Of a stretch of 64,000 nucleotides of DNA, positions 11,210-21,414 are shown piece by piece (position 1 is the first letter of the stretch; every line of letters begins with the position of its first letter). The DNA lies in NCBI GenBank assembly GCA_023052935.1, contig CM041298.1, forward strand, positions 7,645,344 through 7,709,343, given 5' to 3'. Both the position numbers and the translations under genes were made by a program. The DNA is from Piezodorus guildinii. Taxonomy: Eukaryota > Arthropoda > Insecta > Hemiptera > Pentatomidae. The notes under the pieces are model-generated. The model was not told the DNA's origin. It ran no database searches and saw only the letters and a list, made by a program, of their open reading frames with translations.

Positions 11210-11815
11210 TTACTTTCACTTTTACCGATTTTGATTAAACTAAATATATCGAAGTAAAATTTAATTAGCTTTAATATCATTTAAGTTTCATTCTGATTGA
11301 AATAGTCTGTTGGGGCTTAATTAAATGCCGATATTTTAAATTTTCTTCCTCTAAACTACCTTTAATTTTGTAGATTCTATAAAAATAACCATATCACTTT
11401 GTTAGCATTGATAAAAAATAGGTAAATATATAAGTTGAACGAATTCAATATCTAACTAAAGGAGAAAACTGAAAAAATATTTTTTTAATGCAATTTTTCG
11501 TTTTTGAACATAAGAACAGTAATATAAATTTATAATATACCGTTGGAAAGCTAAAGATTTTAGAAAAAATATTATATCATACACAAGCTTTTAAAATTTA
11601 ATAAATAGTGATGAAAAGCCGATAAAACTAACTGATTATTTTAGATAATAATTTAATAGATTTTTTAAATAAAACACATGTTTCTTTAGATATTAAATTT
11701 CATCAATTATTTATTAGTTTTACTCATTGTTATCTCTAACTGTATTAGGAAATTCTTTAATCAATTTTAACAATGGCGGTTAGTGAAAGTCGTTTGTTAC
11801 CCGCACCAGATTTTT
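11210..11815 (-). repeat. Copy E of the 0.85-kb subterminal-inverted-repeat family, internally shortened
   Basis: Inverted copy. The right terminus tactttcact is joined directly to the middle of the element (ccgattttgattaaact), losing about 250 bp. The left terminus reads gcaccagattttt at 11803-11815. The next base begins an old LINE remnant. Confidence 0.75.
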
Positions 11816-11821
11816 TATTAG

Positions 11822-11974
11822 ACCTCTTTTCATTATTCCAAACTCCCTGCCCAAACAAACTCACTTGTCCTTAATCTATCTTCCTTAGATATTCCTGATA
11901 ATCCACCGCGGCGATTGAAAAGAAGATGGTCTCAGGACCTACTGCCTTAAAACAGTTGGTGAAGAGCTACCACT
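11822..11974 (+). pseudogene. Older Jockey-like LINE 3' remnant, left half
   Basis: A short reading IPDNPPRRLKRRWSQDLLP followed by a stop is the ORF2 C-terminus of a Jockey-type LINE (compare the intact element's end, ITRRRLKRSWMRDLLA). The 3' UTR follows and is split at 11974 by the insertion of the full-length LINE. It continues at 16414. The last 13 bases (11962-11974) are the target duplication. Confidence 0.82.
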
Positions 11975-12297
11975 AGGACTACCTCTTTGGATTGCAAAGT
12001 GATTAGACCGTGCTCTAAGCGTCTCCGCTTATAATATGATTTATCTGTTAATTTTACTACGTTTTAAGTTGTGATTTTTTAACAAAAAGGACCTGTGACG
12101 TTATTAGTTTTATTTAGTGTGAAGAAAAGAAGAACTTTTTGGTTTTTAATTATTTCTGATGTGAAAAACATGTGAACCATAAAGGTTAGTTTTTTTTTGT
12201 TTTTGTTACTTTTATTTTTCAAGTTTAAAACCTTTAAAAAAAAGACTGTAGTGAGCAATTAAACTTTAAAAACCTTAATCAGAAGAAGTGTGGGGCT

Positions 12298-13554
12298 ATG
12301 TCGCTCGAAGAACCGGGTAATATGGAGCTGCAAGAAGAGGCAGGTCCGTCAACGACCAATGAGGTTACTAACGAATGGGAACTTGTTACGGGACGAAAAA
12401 GGCCATCTCCTTCATCTGACCCAAGAATTATCAATAAAAAACGTAATCAAGTAGAAGTTAGCAACAGGTATGACCCTCTCCTAAATACAAGTAGTGTCGA
12501 ACCTGACATGCCGCCAAATCAAATAGACAATGCAAAGGTAAAACCACCTCCTATATTTCTAAAAGGTATTCAAAACATAGAAGCGTTAATAGCATTTTTG
12601 AAAAAAGAAATAGGCAATAGTTATTTTAACATTAAAGCCACAGCCAGAAACACAATAATTTACCCAGCCACGCCGGAATCATATAGAACAGCAGTACGGT
12701 GCTTGAAAAAAGTGAAAGCCGACTTTCATACCTACCAGCTGCCTGAAGATAAAAATGCGAGAGTGGTTATAAAGGGCCTCCATTCTTCCACCCCAGCATC
12801 AGTAATTAAAGAAGAATTGAAGAGTTTCGGCTACGAAGCTACAAATGTCACAAATGCTATCTCGGCCAGGACTAAATTACCATTACAAATGTTTTTCGTT
12901 GATATCACGAAAAACACTTTTAATGAAAAAATATTTGATATCAACTATATTTATTACACCCGAATAAAGGTGGAAGAGGCTCGCAAAAAAAGGGAAATAC
13001 CTCAGTGCTTTAGGTGCCAGGGTTTTGCCCACACCAAATCATATTGTAACCATCAGCCTCGCTGTGTACGGTGCGGTGAAGCCCACGAAACCTCTGCATG
13101 CCTTAAAACTAAAGACACGCCTGCGAAATGTGCCAACTGTGAAGGGGCACATCCCGCCAACTACAGAGGATGCCAGACCCTCAAAAATCTGAGAGCACAG
13201 CGAACCCAAAGGTACCGCCCGCCGCCGGTGTCTGTCGAACCTTCTCCGGACCTAGAACAGTATCCAGCACTAACGCACAGCCTTCATCAACCAGCGCCTC
13301 CAGAACCTGTTCGTGCACCCCCAAGGATGGACCGCCAATTCGGAACTCGGCCCAGCGTTGAAGCTCAGCAGCAACCACAAGCAAGGTCAGGTATGAGGGA
13401 AGACAGTAAACAGCTGGTGCCCCCAGCTGGCTCTGTTCCTTTTCCACAGACAAATTTAATAAATAATTTAAATGCCCTCATCCAGCCACTTTACAGCCTA
13501 ATTAGCCAAATATCTCAACTCACTCAAGCTTTAGCTACAACTTATGGACATTAG
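12298..13554 (+). CDS. LINE ORF1 (Gag-like nucleic-acid-binding protein)
   Basis: 418 residues. In Jockey-type LINEs, ORF1 binds the element RNA and helps form the retrotransposition particle. After an acidic, disordered N-terminus comes a region with VVIKGLHSSTPASVIKEELK (PRE_C2HC-like). Three zinc knuckles follow from about residue 237: CFRCQGFAHTKSYC (CX2CX4HX4C), CVRCGEAHETSAC, and CANCEGAHPANYRGC. The C-terminus is Pro/Gln-rich. The ATG at 12298 is the first in a long frame after a roughly 320-bp leader. It overlaps ORF2 by 11 bases (13544-13554), which fits reinitiation or coupled translation of ORF2 (inference). Confidence 0.94.
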   Translation: MSLEEPGNMELQEEAGPSTTNEVTNEWELVTGRKRPSPSSDPRIINKKRNQVEVSNRYDPLLNTSSVEPDMPPNQIDNAKVKPPPIFLKGIQNIEALIAFLKKEIGNSYFNIKATARNTIIYPATPESYRTAVRCLKKVKADFHTYQLPEDKNARVVIKGLHSSTPASVIKEELKSFGYEATNVTNAISARTKLPLQMFFVDITKNTFNEKIFDINYIYYTRIKVEEARKKREIPQCFRCQGFAHTKSYCNHQPRCVRCGEAHETSACLKTKDTPAKCANCEGAHPANYRGCQTLKNLRAQRTQRYRPPPVSVEPSPDLEQYPALTHSLHQPAPPEPVRAPPRMDRQFGTRPSVEAQQQPQARSGMREDSKQLVPPAGSVPFPQTNLINNLNALIQPLYSLISQISQLTQALATTYGH

Positions 13555-16243
13555 TTCTCTGACTGTTGGCTCCCTGTCAATCCTTCTTTGGAACGCAAAC
13601 GGACTACTTCGACATAAAACTGAACTGGAACTTTATGTTCATCAAAAACGTATTGACATTGTACTTCTGACGGAAACACATCTCACATCACGTAACAAAC
13701 TTTATATACCAAATTATACTTTATACAGAACAGACCACCCCGATAATACTTCTCATGGAGGGACAGCTATATTAATAAAATCTAACCTTAAACATAACCC
13801 TATACACGTAGACTCGACGGCTCAGATACAAATAACAGGAACACAAATACAGACCAAATACAAAACTATAACACTTGCTTCGATTTACTGTCCCCCTAAA
13901 TACAGCATTACTGAACAAATGTTTATTAAACTATTTAAATCATTTGGTAGAACATTCCTTGCAGGAGGCGACTTCAACGCGAAACACCAATACTGGGGTT
14001 CACGATTATGCACACCAAGGGGCAGGAGACTCAAGTCTGCTGTTACCCAGCTATCATTAACGGTATTTGCCCCCGACAGACCAACTTACTTACCGAATTC
14101 TCAATACAAAAAACCTGATGTACTGGACTTTTTTATAGCCAAAGACTTGTCTCTACCTATTACAATTACAACTGAAACAGACCTTGGCTCTGATCATTTA
14201 CCGGTGAACTTGATGTTGGGGGTGGAAAAATCCTTTGTGGAAAAAAAACCATCGCTTACATATGGCATCATCAATTGGGACCTTTTTTCTGAACGAATTA
14301 ATGCCCAGCTGACCGTTCCTAAAGCATTAAAAACCGAAAAGGATTTGGAAGAAGCGGTTGAACTCTTCACGACAACTATTCAAGAAGCTGCTTGGTCCTC
14401 ACAAGAGACAAAAATAAGGCAAACAGTAAGCTCACCGTCCTACCCTCAATATATCAGAGACTTAATCAGAGCCAAAAGACGGACAAGAAAACTATGGCAG
14501 ACCAACAGACTTCCTTCTGACAGACGACTTTTTAATAAACTTAACAACGAACTAAAAAGAGAAATACGGAAATTTAAACAAACTAATTTTGACATCTATC
14601 TGGAAAACTTGACGACGGATGACAACAGCCTTTGGCGACATACTAAGCGACTTCTAAAGCATCACGAAGTATCTGTCCCATTGAGAAAAGACGATGGTTC
14701 CTGGGCTGTGTCGGACAGAGAGAAATCCGCACTTTTTTCTGACCACCTTTCAACTGTTTTTCATCCTCACATTGACTTAACAGACATACACCACGAAAAT
14801 TATGTGCAGAAATTCTTAGACTCCCCTCTTCCTATGTCTCTTCCGCCAAAATCCTTTACTCCTTCCGAAGTATCTAGACAGATTATGAAAATGCCAAAAA
14901 GGAAGACTCCTGGTGATGACCTTATCACTGCTGAGGTACTTCGAAAAATCCCCAGAAAAGCTTTAGTCTTTCTTACAACACTGTACAACGCTATACTTAG
15001 GACAACTAAATTCCCTATTCAATGGAAATATTCTACAATTTTAATGGTACACAAACCCAACAAGGACAAACATAGACCTGACTCTTATAGACCTATTAGC
15101 CTTCTTCCGGTATGTTCTAAAATATTTGAAAAACTCTTGCACGAACGCATTATTAACATACTGACAGACCAAGACATATTACCAGATCACCAATTCGGAT
15201 TTCGATCTTCTCATTCTACAACACAACAGCTACACAGAGTTACTGACTTTATTTCTACTGCTCTAGAACTAAAACAATACGCATCTGGGGCATTTTTGGA
15301 TGTTACTCAGGCTTTTGATAGGGTGTGGCACCAGGGTCTTCTTTTTAAACTGAAACCTATTCTTCCTTGCACATATTATTTAGTTCTACAGTCTTTTCTT
15401 CATGACCGTTTCTTCTCTGTCCGACAGGGTTCAGAGACCTCATCAATAAAACCAATCTGTGCAGGTGTTCCCCAAGGTTCTATCCTGGCCCCACTTCTCT
15501 ACCTTATATACACTTATGACTTACCAACAGACCAAAACATCCTAACTGCGACATATGCCGACGATACTGCTATTATTACGAGAAACACAGACCCAATACA
15601 GACCAGTATGACATTACAACACCACTTGGACAATGTACAAAACTGGTGTAAGAAATGGAAATTAAAAATTAACCATGACAAGTCACAACATGTTACATTT
15701 ACTTTAAGACACGGAACCTGCCCTCCAGTTTATATAGACAACCACCAGATACCACAAACAAATACAGTAACGTACTTAGGACTAATCTTTGACAAAAGAT
15801 TGACATGGGGCCCACACGTCAAAACAAAACGCAAAAATTTAAACTTTCGACTCAGATTATTATATTCGATACTACATAAACACTCTAAATTACGCATAAG
15901 ACAGAAGCTTAACGTATATACTTATTTATTAAAACCTATATGGACTTACGCATGCCAAATTTACGGACCTGCTAAAAAGACACACATTCAAAAAATAGAA
16001 ACCTTTCAATCCAAATTTTTAAGACTGACAACGAACTCACCACCTTATGTTTCAAACGATACTCTTCATACCGACTTACGCATTCCGACTGCAACAAACC
16101 ACATTCGAATGTCGTACAAAAGATTTTACGACAAACTACATGGACACACTAACCAATTTGTTCAAAATATGGCTACAACTGACATCCCTGACATAACTCG
16201 GCGAAGACTGAAAAGGAGTTGGATGAGGGACCTCCTAGCCTAA
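13544..16243 (+). CDS. LINE ORF2 (APE-type endonuclease plus reverse transcriptase)
   Basis: 899 residues, uninterrupted. The N-terminal apurinic endonuclease domain nicks target DNA: NANGL near residue 17, TETH with Glu44, GGDFNAKH with Asp143 and Asn145, and SDHLP with Asp217/His218. The reverse transcriptase follows: LDVTQAFD (Asp586), GVPQGSILAPLLY, and the catalytic YADD at residues 671-674 (15554-15565). The thumb contains TYLGLIFDKRLTWGPH, and the C-terminus ends RRRLKRSWMRDLLA. All expected catalytic residues are present and there is no RNase H domain, as in Jockey. The element is potentially competent for target-primed reverse transcription. Confidence 0.95.
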   Translation: MDISSLTVGSLSILLWNANGLLRHKTELELYVHQKRIDIVLLTETHLTSRNKLYIPNYTLYRTDHPDNTSHGGTAILIKSNLKHNPIHVDSTAQIQITGTQIQTKYKTITLASIYCPPKYSITEQMFIKLFKSFGRTFLAGGDFNAKHQYWGSRLCTPRGRRLKSAVTQLSLTVFAPDRPTYLPNSQYKKPDVLDFFIAKDLSLPITITTETDLGSDHLPVNLMLGVEKSFVEKKPSLTYGIINWDLFSERINAQLTVPKALKTEKDLEEAVELFTTTIQEAAWSSQETKIRQTVSSPSYPQYIRDLIRAKRRTRKLWQTNRLPSDRRLFNKLNNELKREIRKFKQTNFDIYLENLTTDDNSLWRHTKRLLKHHEVSVPLRKDDGSWAVSDREKSALFSDHLSTVFHPHIDLTDIHHENYVQKFLDSPLPMSLPPKSFTPSEVSRQIMKMPKRKTPGDDLITAEVLRKIPRKALVFLTTLYNAILRTTKFPIQWKYSTILMVHKPNKDKHRPDSYRPISLLPVCSKIFEKLLHERIINILTDQDILPDHQFGFRSSHSTTQQLHRVTDFISTALELKQYASGAFLDVTQAFDRVWHQGLLFKLKPILPCTYYLVLQSFLHDRFFSVRQGSETSSIKPICAGVPQGSILAPLLYLIYTYDLPTDQNILTATYADDTAIITRNTDPIQTSMTLQHHLDNVQNWCKKWKLKINHDKSQHVTFTLRHGTCPPVYIDNHQIPQTNTVTYLGLIFDKRLTWGPHVKTKRKNLNFRLRLLYSILHKHSKLRIRQKLNVYTYLLKPIWTYACQIYGPAKKTHIQKIETFQSKFLRLTTNSPPYVSNDTLHTDLRIPTATNHIRMSYKRFYDKLHGHTNQFVQNMATTDIPDITRRRLKRSWMRDLLA

Positions 16244-16413
16244 AATAATAGATCCTGTTTGAATGTCAGGAGGATGCACCATTAGGTGCTGTCTCCCTCA
16301 TGCCTAACCATGCCATGTCTCCTTGTTTATAAAATCCCATTTGCTTATTGTAAACATTTTACAGGTGCAAATAAAATCATTAATGACAAAAAAAAAAAAA
16401 AAGAGCTACCACT

Positions 16414-16525
16414 GGATAGTTCTTTCATAAGACATTTTCACAAACTTTCTTCTACCTGCACATATACTTATTGTATTTGTATAATACAGTTGTAAATTAC
16501 TATAAATAAATAAAAATTAATTCAG
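16414..16525 (+). pseudogene. Older Jockey-like LINE 3' remnant, right half
   Basis: Continuation of the 3' UTR seen at 11925-11974: ggatagttctttcataagac to acagttgtaaattactataa and a (TAAA)n tail. It matches the 3' UTR of the copy ending at 46325. Confidence 0.78.
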
Positions 16526-16598
16526 ATGTTGATTTATTATTATATTAGCATGGCCAATATAAAATATTATAATTTTTTTTTTTCATATTTTGTTACAG

Positions 16599-16733
16599 AA
16601 TTCTTTCACCGACATTGCAAGATTGCTGTCAGACTTCTTCCGAGACTTAGATGTTGTGCCCTCGGACGTGGTTGCAGGTCTGGTACTTCTGAGGAAATTC
16701 CAAAAAATTGAACGAGAATCTAATGTCAACCAG
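16599..16733 (+). CDS. inaE: Diacylglycerol lipase alpha-like, exon 3
   Basis: Exactly 45 codons between a T-rich acceptor (ttttgttacag) and the donor gtaatt, phase 0 on both sides. The translation contains DIARLLSDFFRDLDVVPSD followed by VVAGLVLLRKFQ. This is one of the most conserved blocks of the family, just before the lipase fold. The 8.6-kb intron before it holds a full-length LINE, so the exon survives only 200 bp downstream of nested retrotransposon insertions. Confidence 0.93.
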
Positions 16734-17429
16734 GTAATTAACTATATAAGTAATGGATCATTTTATTAATAGGCGAAGATCATAAAGTTGTCATTCTTAT
16801 GCACTACACTGTTCTAACGTCTCTATTTATGTTACATAATTATTTATTTAAATAAGTGCTAGCCCAGCGGAGGGGGAGTGAGTAGTAACCATTTTTGACT
16901 TGAAACTTCTTTATTTTCACAAAACAACATCAGGTAATTGAACCTAAAAGGTTACAATACAATTTTATAATAAATCACATTTAGAACATTTACTGTAAAC
17001 AAAAAAAATTAAATACTAAACATCAAAGATAAACTTACACCTAAGGGTTCATTATTCATTAATAAAACAAAACAAAACTAACTGAATAAACAAATAAGAT
17101 TAGCTTAACAAGACAAATGTAATCACACATATAATCAATAACACATTAAACCAAAGTTTTTGTAACCTCCCTTATTTTAAAATAAATTTTAATTAAAATA
17201 TCAGATGATTTAGTCAGAGTTAGGGTTTGTTCCAACCCTAGTTTTTGTCAACGGTGACACTGTTTAGCCTCCTCTAAAAAGGCAAGGATCCCAAATGTGT
17301 CTCACCAATTTTGATGAAATTTTTATAAGTGAAACTATACATTAAACCATTAGAATCTGCAAAATATTAGGGGCCAATGCTTCCCAAGAGTGAATTAAAT
17401 AAATTGGAAAGTTTGTGAGAGATTTTATT
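16734..17429. other. AT-rich intron sequence with a diverged repeat
   Basis: Positions 17265-17385 resemble, in inverted orientation and with a deletion, 43750-43815 (cattggcccctaa; acacatttgg; tccttgcc). No coding signal. Confidence 0.5.
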
Positions 17430-19830
17430 TAATATATCTTGCTCTCGGCAGAACCTACCTGTTATGGAGCGCGTCCCCCGGTTGGTGGATGGGGGATCTC
17501 TCTTAGGAGGGGTGGTCTGAATATACAGAATAAAGACCCGTGGACCAATAGGTACCCAGTGCTGGAGGGTATAGCCCGACCACGCTTCTTCCCGAGGGGA
17601 TCTAAATATTCAGGAAGCCAGTAGTCCTAAGGTAAAGGGACCTCCAGAGCTGGTCCAATCACCATCTTGCGAGGATGACTGATTCAAAGAAACTTAGTAA
17701 ATAGCCTCGGAACTGGACAGTCTAGAAGGAAATGACCCGGCACGGATAAGGACATACAATTAGGAACCTGGAATGTGAGATCACTCACCGGCAAAGAAGT
17801 CTGGATATTCTTGGTCTGAGTGAGGTAAAGAGGAAGGGCTCTGGCGAGTACAGGATGGACCGAGGGCACACTTTAGTTTACTTAGAGGTTCTACCGGGAA
17901 ACAGAGCTGTAGAAGGTGTGTGCATCATAATGAAAGATGAGCTTTTCAAGAAGGTTGTCAAAAGGGAGCCAGTTAGCCCTCGCATTATTGTGGCAAATAT
18001 AAACCTGCGTATTGGAGACTGGGCTCTTATCCAAGTTTATGCCCCTACAAATGACTCTAATATCCTTGAGAAAAAGCAGTTCTACAGTGATTTGGAGCGA
18101 GCTACTGTTAAAGCAAGGGATAACAACAGAAGCATATTAATAATGGGAGATCTAAATGCGAGAACGGGCAATGAACACATTAGGGCTCATGGAGTGATGG
18201 TTGATTTTAATGAGGTGATAGAGGAGGAGGAAATTGAAATGGCTATATCAAGAATGAAGACAGGAAAAGCACCGGGTCGAGACAACATAGTAGCAGAATA
18301 CATCTAGGCGGGAGGCCCAGAGTTAGTCAAAGCTCTGTAAGTCCTTTTCCAAAAAAGCTTGGGATGAGAAGAGGATCCCAACAGCCTGGGAATACAATGT
18401 TATCATTCCGATACACAAGAAAGGGTCCCAGGCAGAATGCTCGAATTATCGCCCTATATGCCTCTCACCAACAATCTACAAACTTTAGACGTCTATTCTG
18501 GAGGGAAGGGTAAGACCCCTTGTGGAGCACCAAATCGGAGAAGAACAAGCCAGGTTCAGACCAGGACGGCAAACCCAGGACCACATTTTCTCTTTGCGAA
18601 ATGTTCTCCAGAAATCTTGGGACAGGAACAAAAGTATGTATCTCGCCTTCCTTGATCTCAAAGCAGCGTTTGACTCCGTTCCAAGACAAGAAACATGGGA
18701 GGCTCTCAGAGTAAAGAATGTCCCAAGAAACTTGGTGGAAGCCATTAAGTCCATTAATCAAAAACCAAAAGGAGTAGTAAGGCAGAACAGACAGGAGTCT
18801 GATGTATTCAGCATAGCAAGAGGGGTCAAACAAGGGGACAGTTTAAGCCCTTTGCTATTCTTGCTCTACATGGATGGAGTGGCCACCATACATGGAAAAG
18901 CAAAAGAAGAACGGAGAGGACCTTCCTGGGCCGTAGAAACCTTCGCCCAGTGGTGATTCAACTTCTCCTCTACGCTGATGACATTGTTCTTGTGGCGGGC
19001 ACGGTTGATAAATTGCAGCAAGCGATGACTGAATGGCAAGAAGAGCTCAGCCAAAAAGGAATGAAAATAAATACCAGCAAAAGCAAGATACTACAAATGG
19101 GAAGGCAAGAGGAAGATTTCCATATATATTGTAACGGAGAGGAAATGGAAGTGGTTTCGGAATTTACCTACCTCGGCACAGTAATAGAAAGATCTGGGAA
19201 AGTAGACTCAGAGATATCGAACAGAATTAGGAAGGCAAATGCAGTCTACTATCAGATCTGCAACACTGTAGTAGGGAAGCGAGAGGTGGGTAGAGGTGTT
19301 AAGCTCCATATCTTTAAATCAGAATATTTGCCTATACTACTATATGGAGCTGAAAGCTGGATATTGACGGACCGGCAGGAGAGCAGAGTCACAGCTGCTG
19401 AAATGAAGTTTCTGCGAAGAACAGCAGGAAAGACAAGAAGAGATTGTGTCAGGAATGAACGGATACGCCAGGAACTAGAGGTTGAGCCATTAAAGGAAAC
19501 TCTGCAAACCCGTCAGTTGAAGTGGTTCAGCCAAGTCATTATAATGGAGGAACACAGAGATCCCCTAAAAACCATGTATTACGTGCCAGATGGGAGAAGG
19601 CCTCGGGGGCGACCAAGGATGTTCTACCTGGAGTACGTCGACAAACTTTGCAGAGGAAGAGGGAAGGATGTATTCAGATGGGTCAAGATGAACAGGTCCT
19701 CTTCCTAGGAGTACATAAGGTCTTAAGGATCTTACATCATGATGTTAATTTGTGCCGAATCCCAGGCTCTTGTGTTGTACCCGTGAGGCAGAAGAAATAT
19801 TTAAAATTGTGTTAAAAGAACCTCAAATGG
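17430..19830 (+). pseudogene. RTE-like LINE, decayed
   Basis: A GC-richer leader (17450-17760) precedes endonuclease motifs TWNVRSLTGK, QVYAPTND and GDLNARTGNE. The sequence then jumps, with loss of the end of the endonuclease and the start of RT, to EEEIEMAISRMKTGKAPGRD followed by a stop at 18305. RT continues in other frames: FLDLKAAFDSVPRQ, GVKQGDSLSPLLFLLYMDG and LLYADDIVLVAG (about 18966). The typical end follows: TYLGTVIERSGK, LYGAESW, FLRRTAGKTRRD and GRRPRGRPR. Several frame changes make it non-functional. The intron it occupies lies between exons 3 and 4. Confidence 0.85.
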
Positions 19831-19911
19831 TAATTTTAATAGAATTTCTAAAAAATATAACTTTATATACATACTTAAATAAATAATTTGAAAATATTTT
19901 TTATGTTTCAG

Positions 19912-20114
19912 AGAAAAAATGACACTTATGAATACCTATCCGGAGTACCAGTTACCCCAAGAACAAAATTCCTGCCACTGGGAGACATGCAACATTACCA
20001 GCACTTCCAGGCAGTTATACATTTCATGCATTACGCTTTGGCCGCCTACGGGTGGCCCATGTTCCTCATGACTACATCGCTAGTCAACTTTTGTAAAATA
20101 TCTCAAAATATCAG
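19912..20114 (+). CDS. inaE: Diacylglycerol lipase alpha-like, exon 4
   Basis: Exon after the acceptor ttatgtttcag, ending AG before donor gtgatt (phase 2). The translation reads RKNDTYEYLSGVPVTPRTKF, then a His/Tyr-rich segment, then HYALAAYGWPMFLM. The Leu-Ser-Gly-x-Pro-Val-Thr and Ala-Ala-Tyr-Gly-Trp-Pro motifs are family hallmarks at the entrance to the lipase domain. The split codon AG+T gives Ser at the join with exon 5. A degenerate RTE-like LINE fills the preceding intron up to about 80 bp from this exon. Confidence 0.92.
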
Positions 20115-20540
20115 GTGATTTCAATTTATATTCATTAAAATATTAAACATAATTAATTAATGTGAGCGGAAACACATGAGCAAAGTCATTTTGGGACTAT
20201 TTAGAGATAATCTCACTGAGCCAACCTTAATACGTGAGCAAACAAAATAAAAGCAAAAAAAATAAAATAATTTTTTCAGTGTGATTTCTTGATGACGCTC
20301 CCAAAATCAACTTCTCCGTCCTAATAATTAACTATGTTAAATTTGGACGATAAATAATATATTTTCAAATATAGAATTGCTGGCTGTAATATATTAAGGA
20401 AATCATATTTAAACTTATAATAGCCGAAACATCGTGCATTTTAATTTTTCAAAAAGTGGTAAAGTATAATTACAGCCTCCGATTCTATAATATATTTTCG
20501 TTTATTCAAAGTCTGATATTTCATTTGAAATATCATAATT
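20115..20540. other. Intron sequence with a solo CCGAAAC motif
   Basis: AT-rich. The stretch 20405-20490 (tagccgaaacatcgtgcatt, then ttcaaaaagtggtaaagtat) is a single arm related to the foldback element at 2540-3015. Confidence 0.5.
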
Positions 20541-20544
20541 GTTG

Positions 20545-20910
20545 AATTGCCTGTTAGGGAAGGCAAAAGGTTAAATGATGATAGAGAAGCAGCATGAGGG
20601 ATATGAGTGGGTAGGGAATTCCAGAGGGTAGTAGAGGTGGATCAGAAAGGAATGATCAAAAGTTTTAGTTCTATCGGTAGAAATGTAATGTTCTTGGAAA
20701 GGAATGGCGCTATCTTGTTTCAAGTAAGTGGACTGACAATTTAAATTGCTGAAGACTGTGGATGTAGGAAAGGAGCTGAGAGTTAATGGTTTGGTAAATG
20801 TATGATCCTTGGAAATATCATTTGCCAGTGGAGGGAAAGAGCCACTTTAACTTGCCGTATATAAGGAGTCACATGACACTGGTTCAGAGTACCAAGAGCA
20901 AATATTAAAA
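20545..20910 (-). pseudogene. LINE 3' fragment (lineage uncertain)
   Basis: Minus-strand reading contains TTLWNSLPTHIPHAASLSSF, the common ending of many RT-bearing LINE ORFs, followed by NLLPS. A related minus-strand fragment lies at 31900-32200. No RT core remains. Confidence 0.55.
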
Positions 20911-21083
20911 ATATCTTCATAATTTGCTGTAGCCTGTCCTCAAGTTAATCCTCATATTAAAAAAGAATATACAAGCTTCTATATTGATGGAAGATTTTTG
21001 TGGTTCATGCGAATGAGTCTAATGTATTTTTTTAACTATTTATTATTTTGTAAGATGTATCCATAATTGTTTTTTAGTTTCAG

Positions 21084-21294
21084 TTGCTTGCTATGTCGCT
21101 CTAACCCGCAAGTTAACGGAGATAACTGCTGCAACTGTAATTACGCTGCATTGAAGGGAATGCTGTCTGAAGGTCAAGTTGTGATTGTCTATGCCACTTA
21201 CCATGTGGACGTTGCCGAGACTCCGTTCTTCGTCGCAATAGATTTTTCCAGAAACAAAATTGTCGTCAGTATCCGAGGGACATTGTCGATGAAG
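21084..21294 (+). CDS. inaE: Diacylglycerol lipase alpha-like, exon 5 (lipase domain start)
   Basis: Exon after acceptor tttagtttcag; one base plus 70 codons, ending AAG before donor gtatga. It encodes CLLCRSNPQVNGDNCCNCNY, then AALKGML and VYATYHVDVAETPFFVAIDF, and ends in KIVVSIRGTLSMK. The CC-x-CN cluster and the IRGT motif (beta strand and oxyanion region of class-3 lipases) place this as the N-terminal part of the alpha/beta-hydrolase domain. The next intron carries an R4/Dong-like LINE. Confidence 0.93.
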
Positions 21295-21414
21295 GTATGA
21301 ACATATTTTTATTTATTATATTTTGATATGAGAAAACTCTGGACGACAGATATATCACTTAGATCCAGATTTTTTTTTTTAATTATGTCAACAGTTACAA
21401 TAATAATAATAATA

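Larger units (their letters stand above)
11975..16400 (+). mobile_element. Full-length Jockey-type non-LTR retrotransposon (LINE)
   Basis: A 4.4-kb element with 5' leader, two overlapping intact ORFs, a short 3' UTR and an A-run (16388-16400). It is flanked by the perfect 13-bp direct repeat aagagctaccact (11962-11974 and 16401-16413). The target is the 3' UTR of an older relative. A perfect duplication and both long ORFs without stops indicate recent insertion. It lies in the DAGL intron in sense orientation. Confidence 0.94.

Noticed and set aside
13181..13453. Minus-strand ORF and other ORFs inside LINE ORF1
   Set aside because: They overlap a clearly coding frame on the other strand and show no motif.
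12298..16243. Retroviral or LTR-type gag-pol because of the CCHC knuckles
   Set aside because: No protease, integrase or LTRs. APE endonuclease plus RT, an A-run and a target duplication define a LINE.
18465..18833. Minus-strand ORFs of 122 and 89 residues
   Set aside because: Shadows of the RTE-like RT coding remnant on the plus strand.
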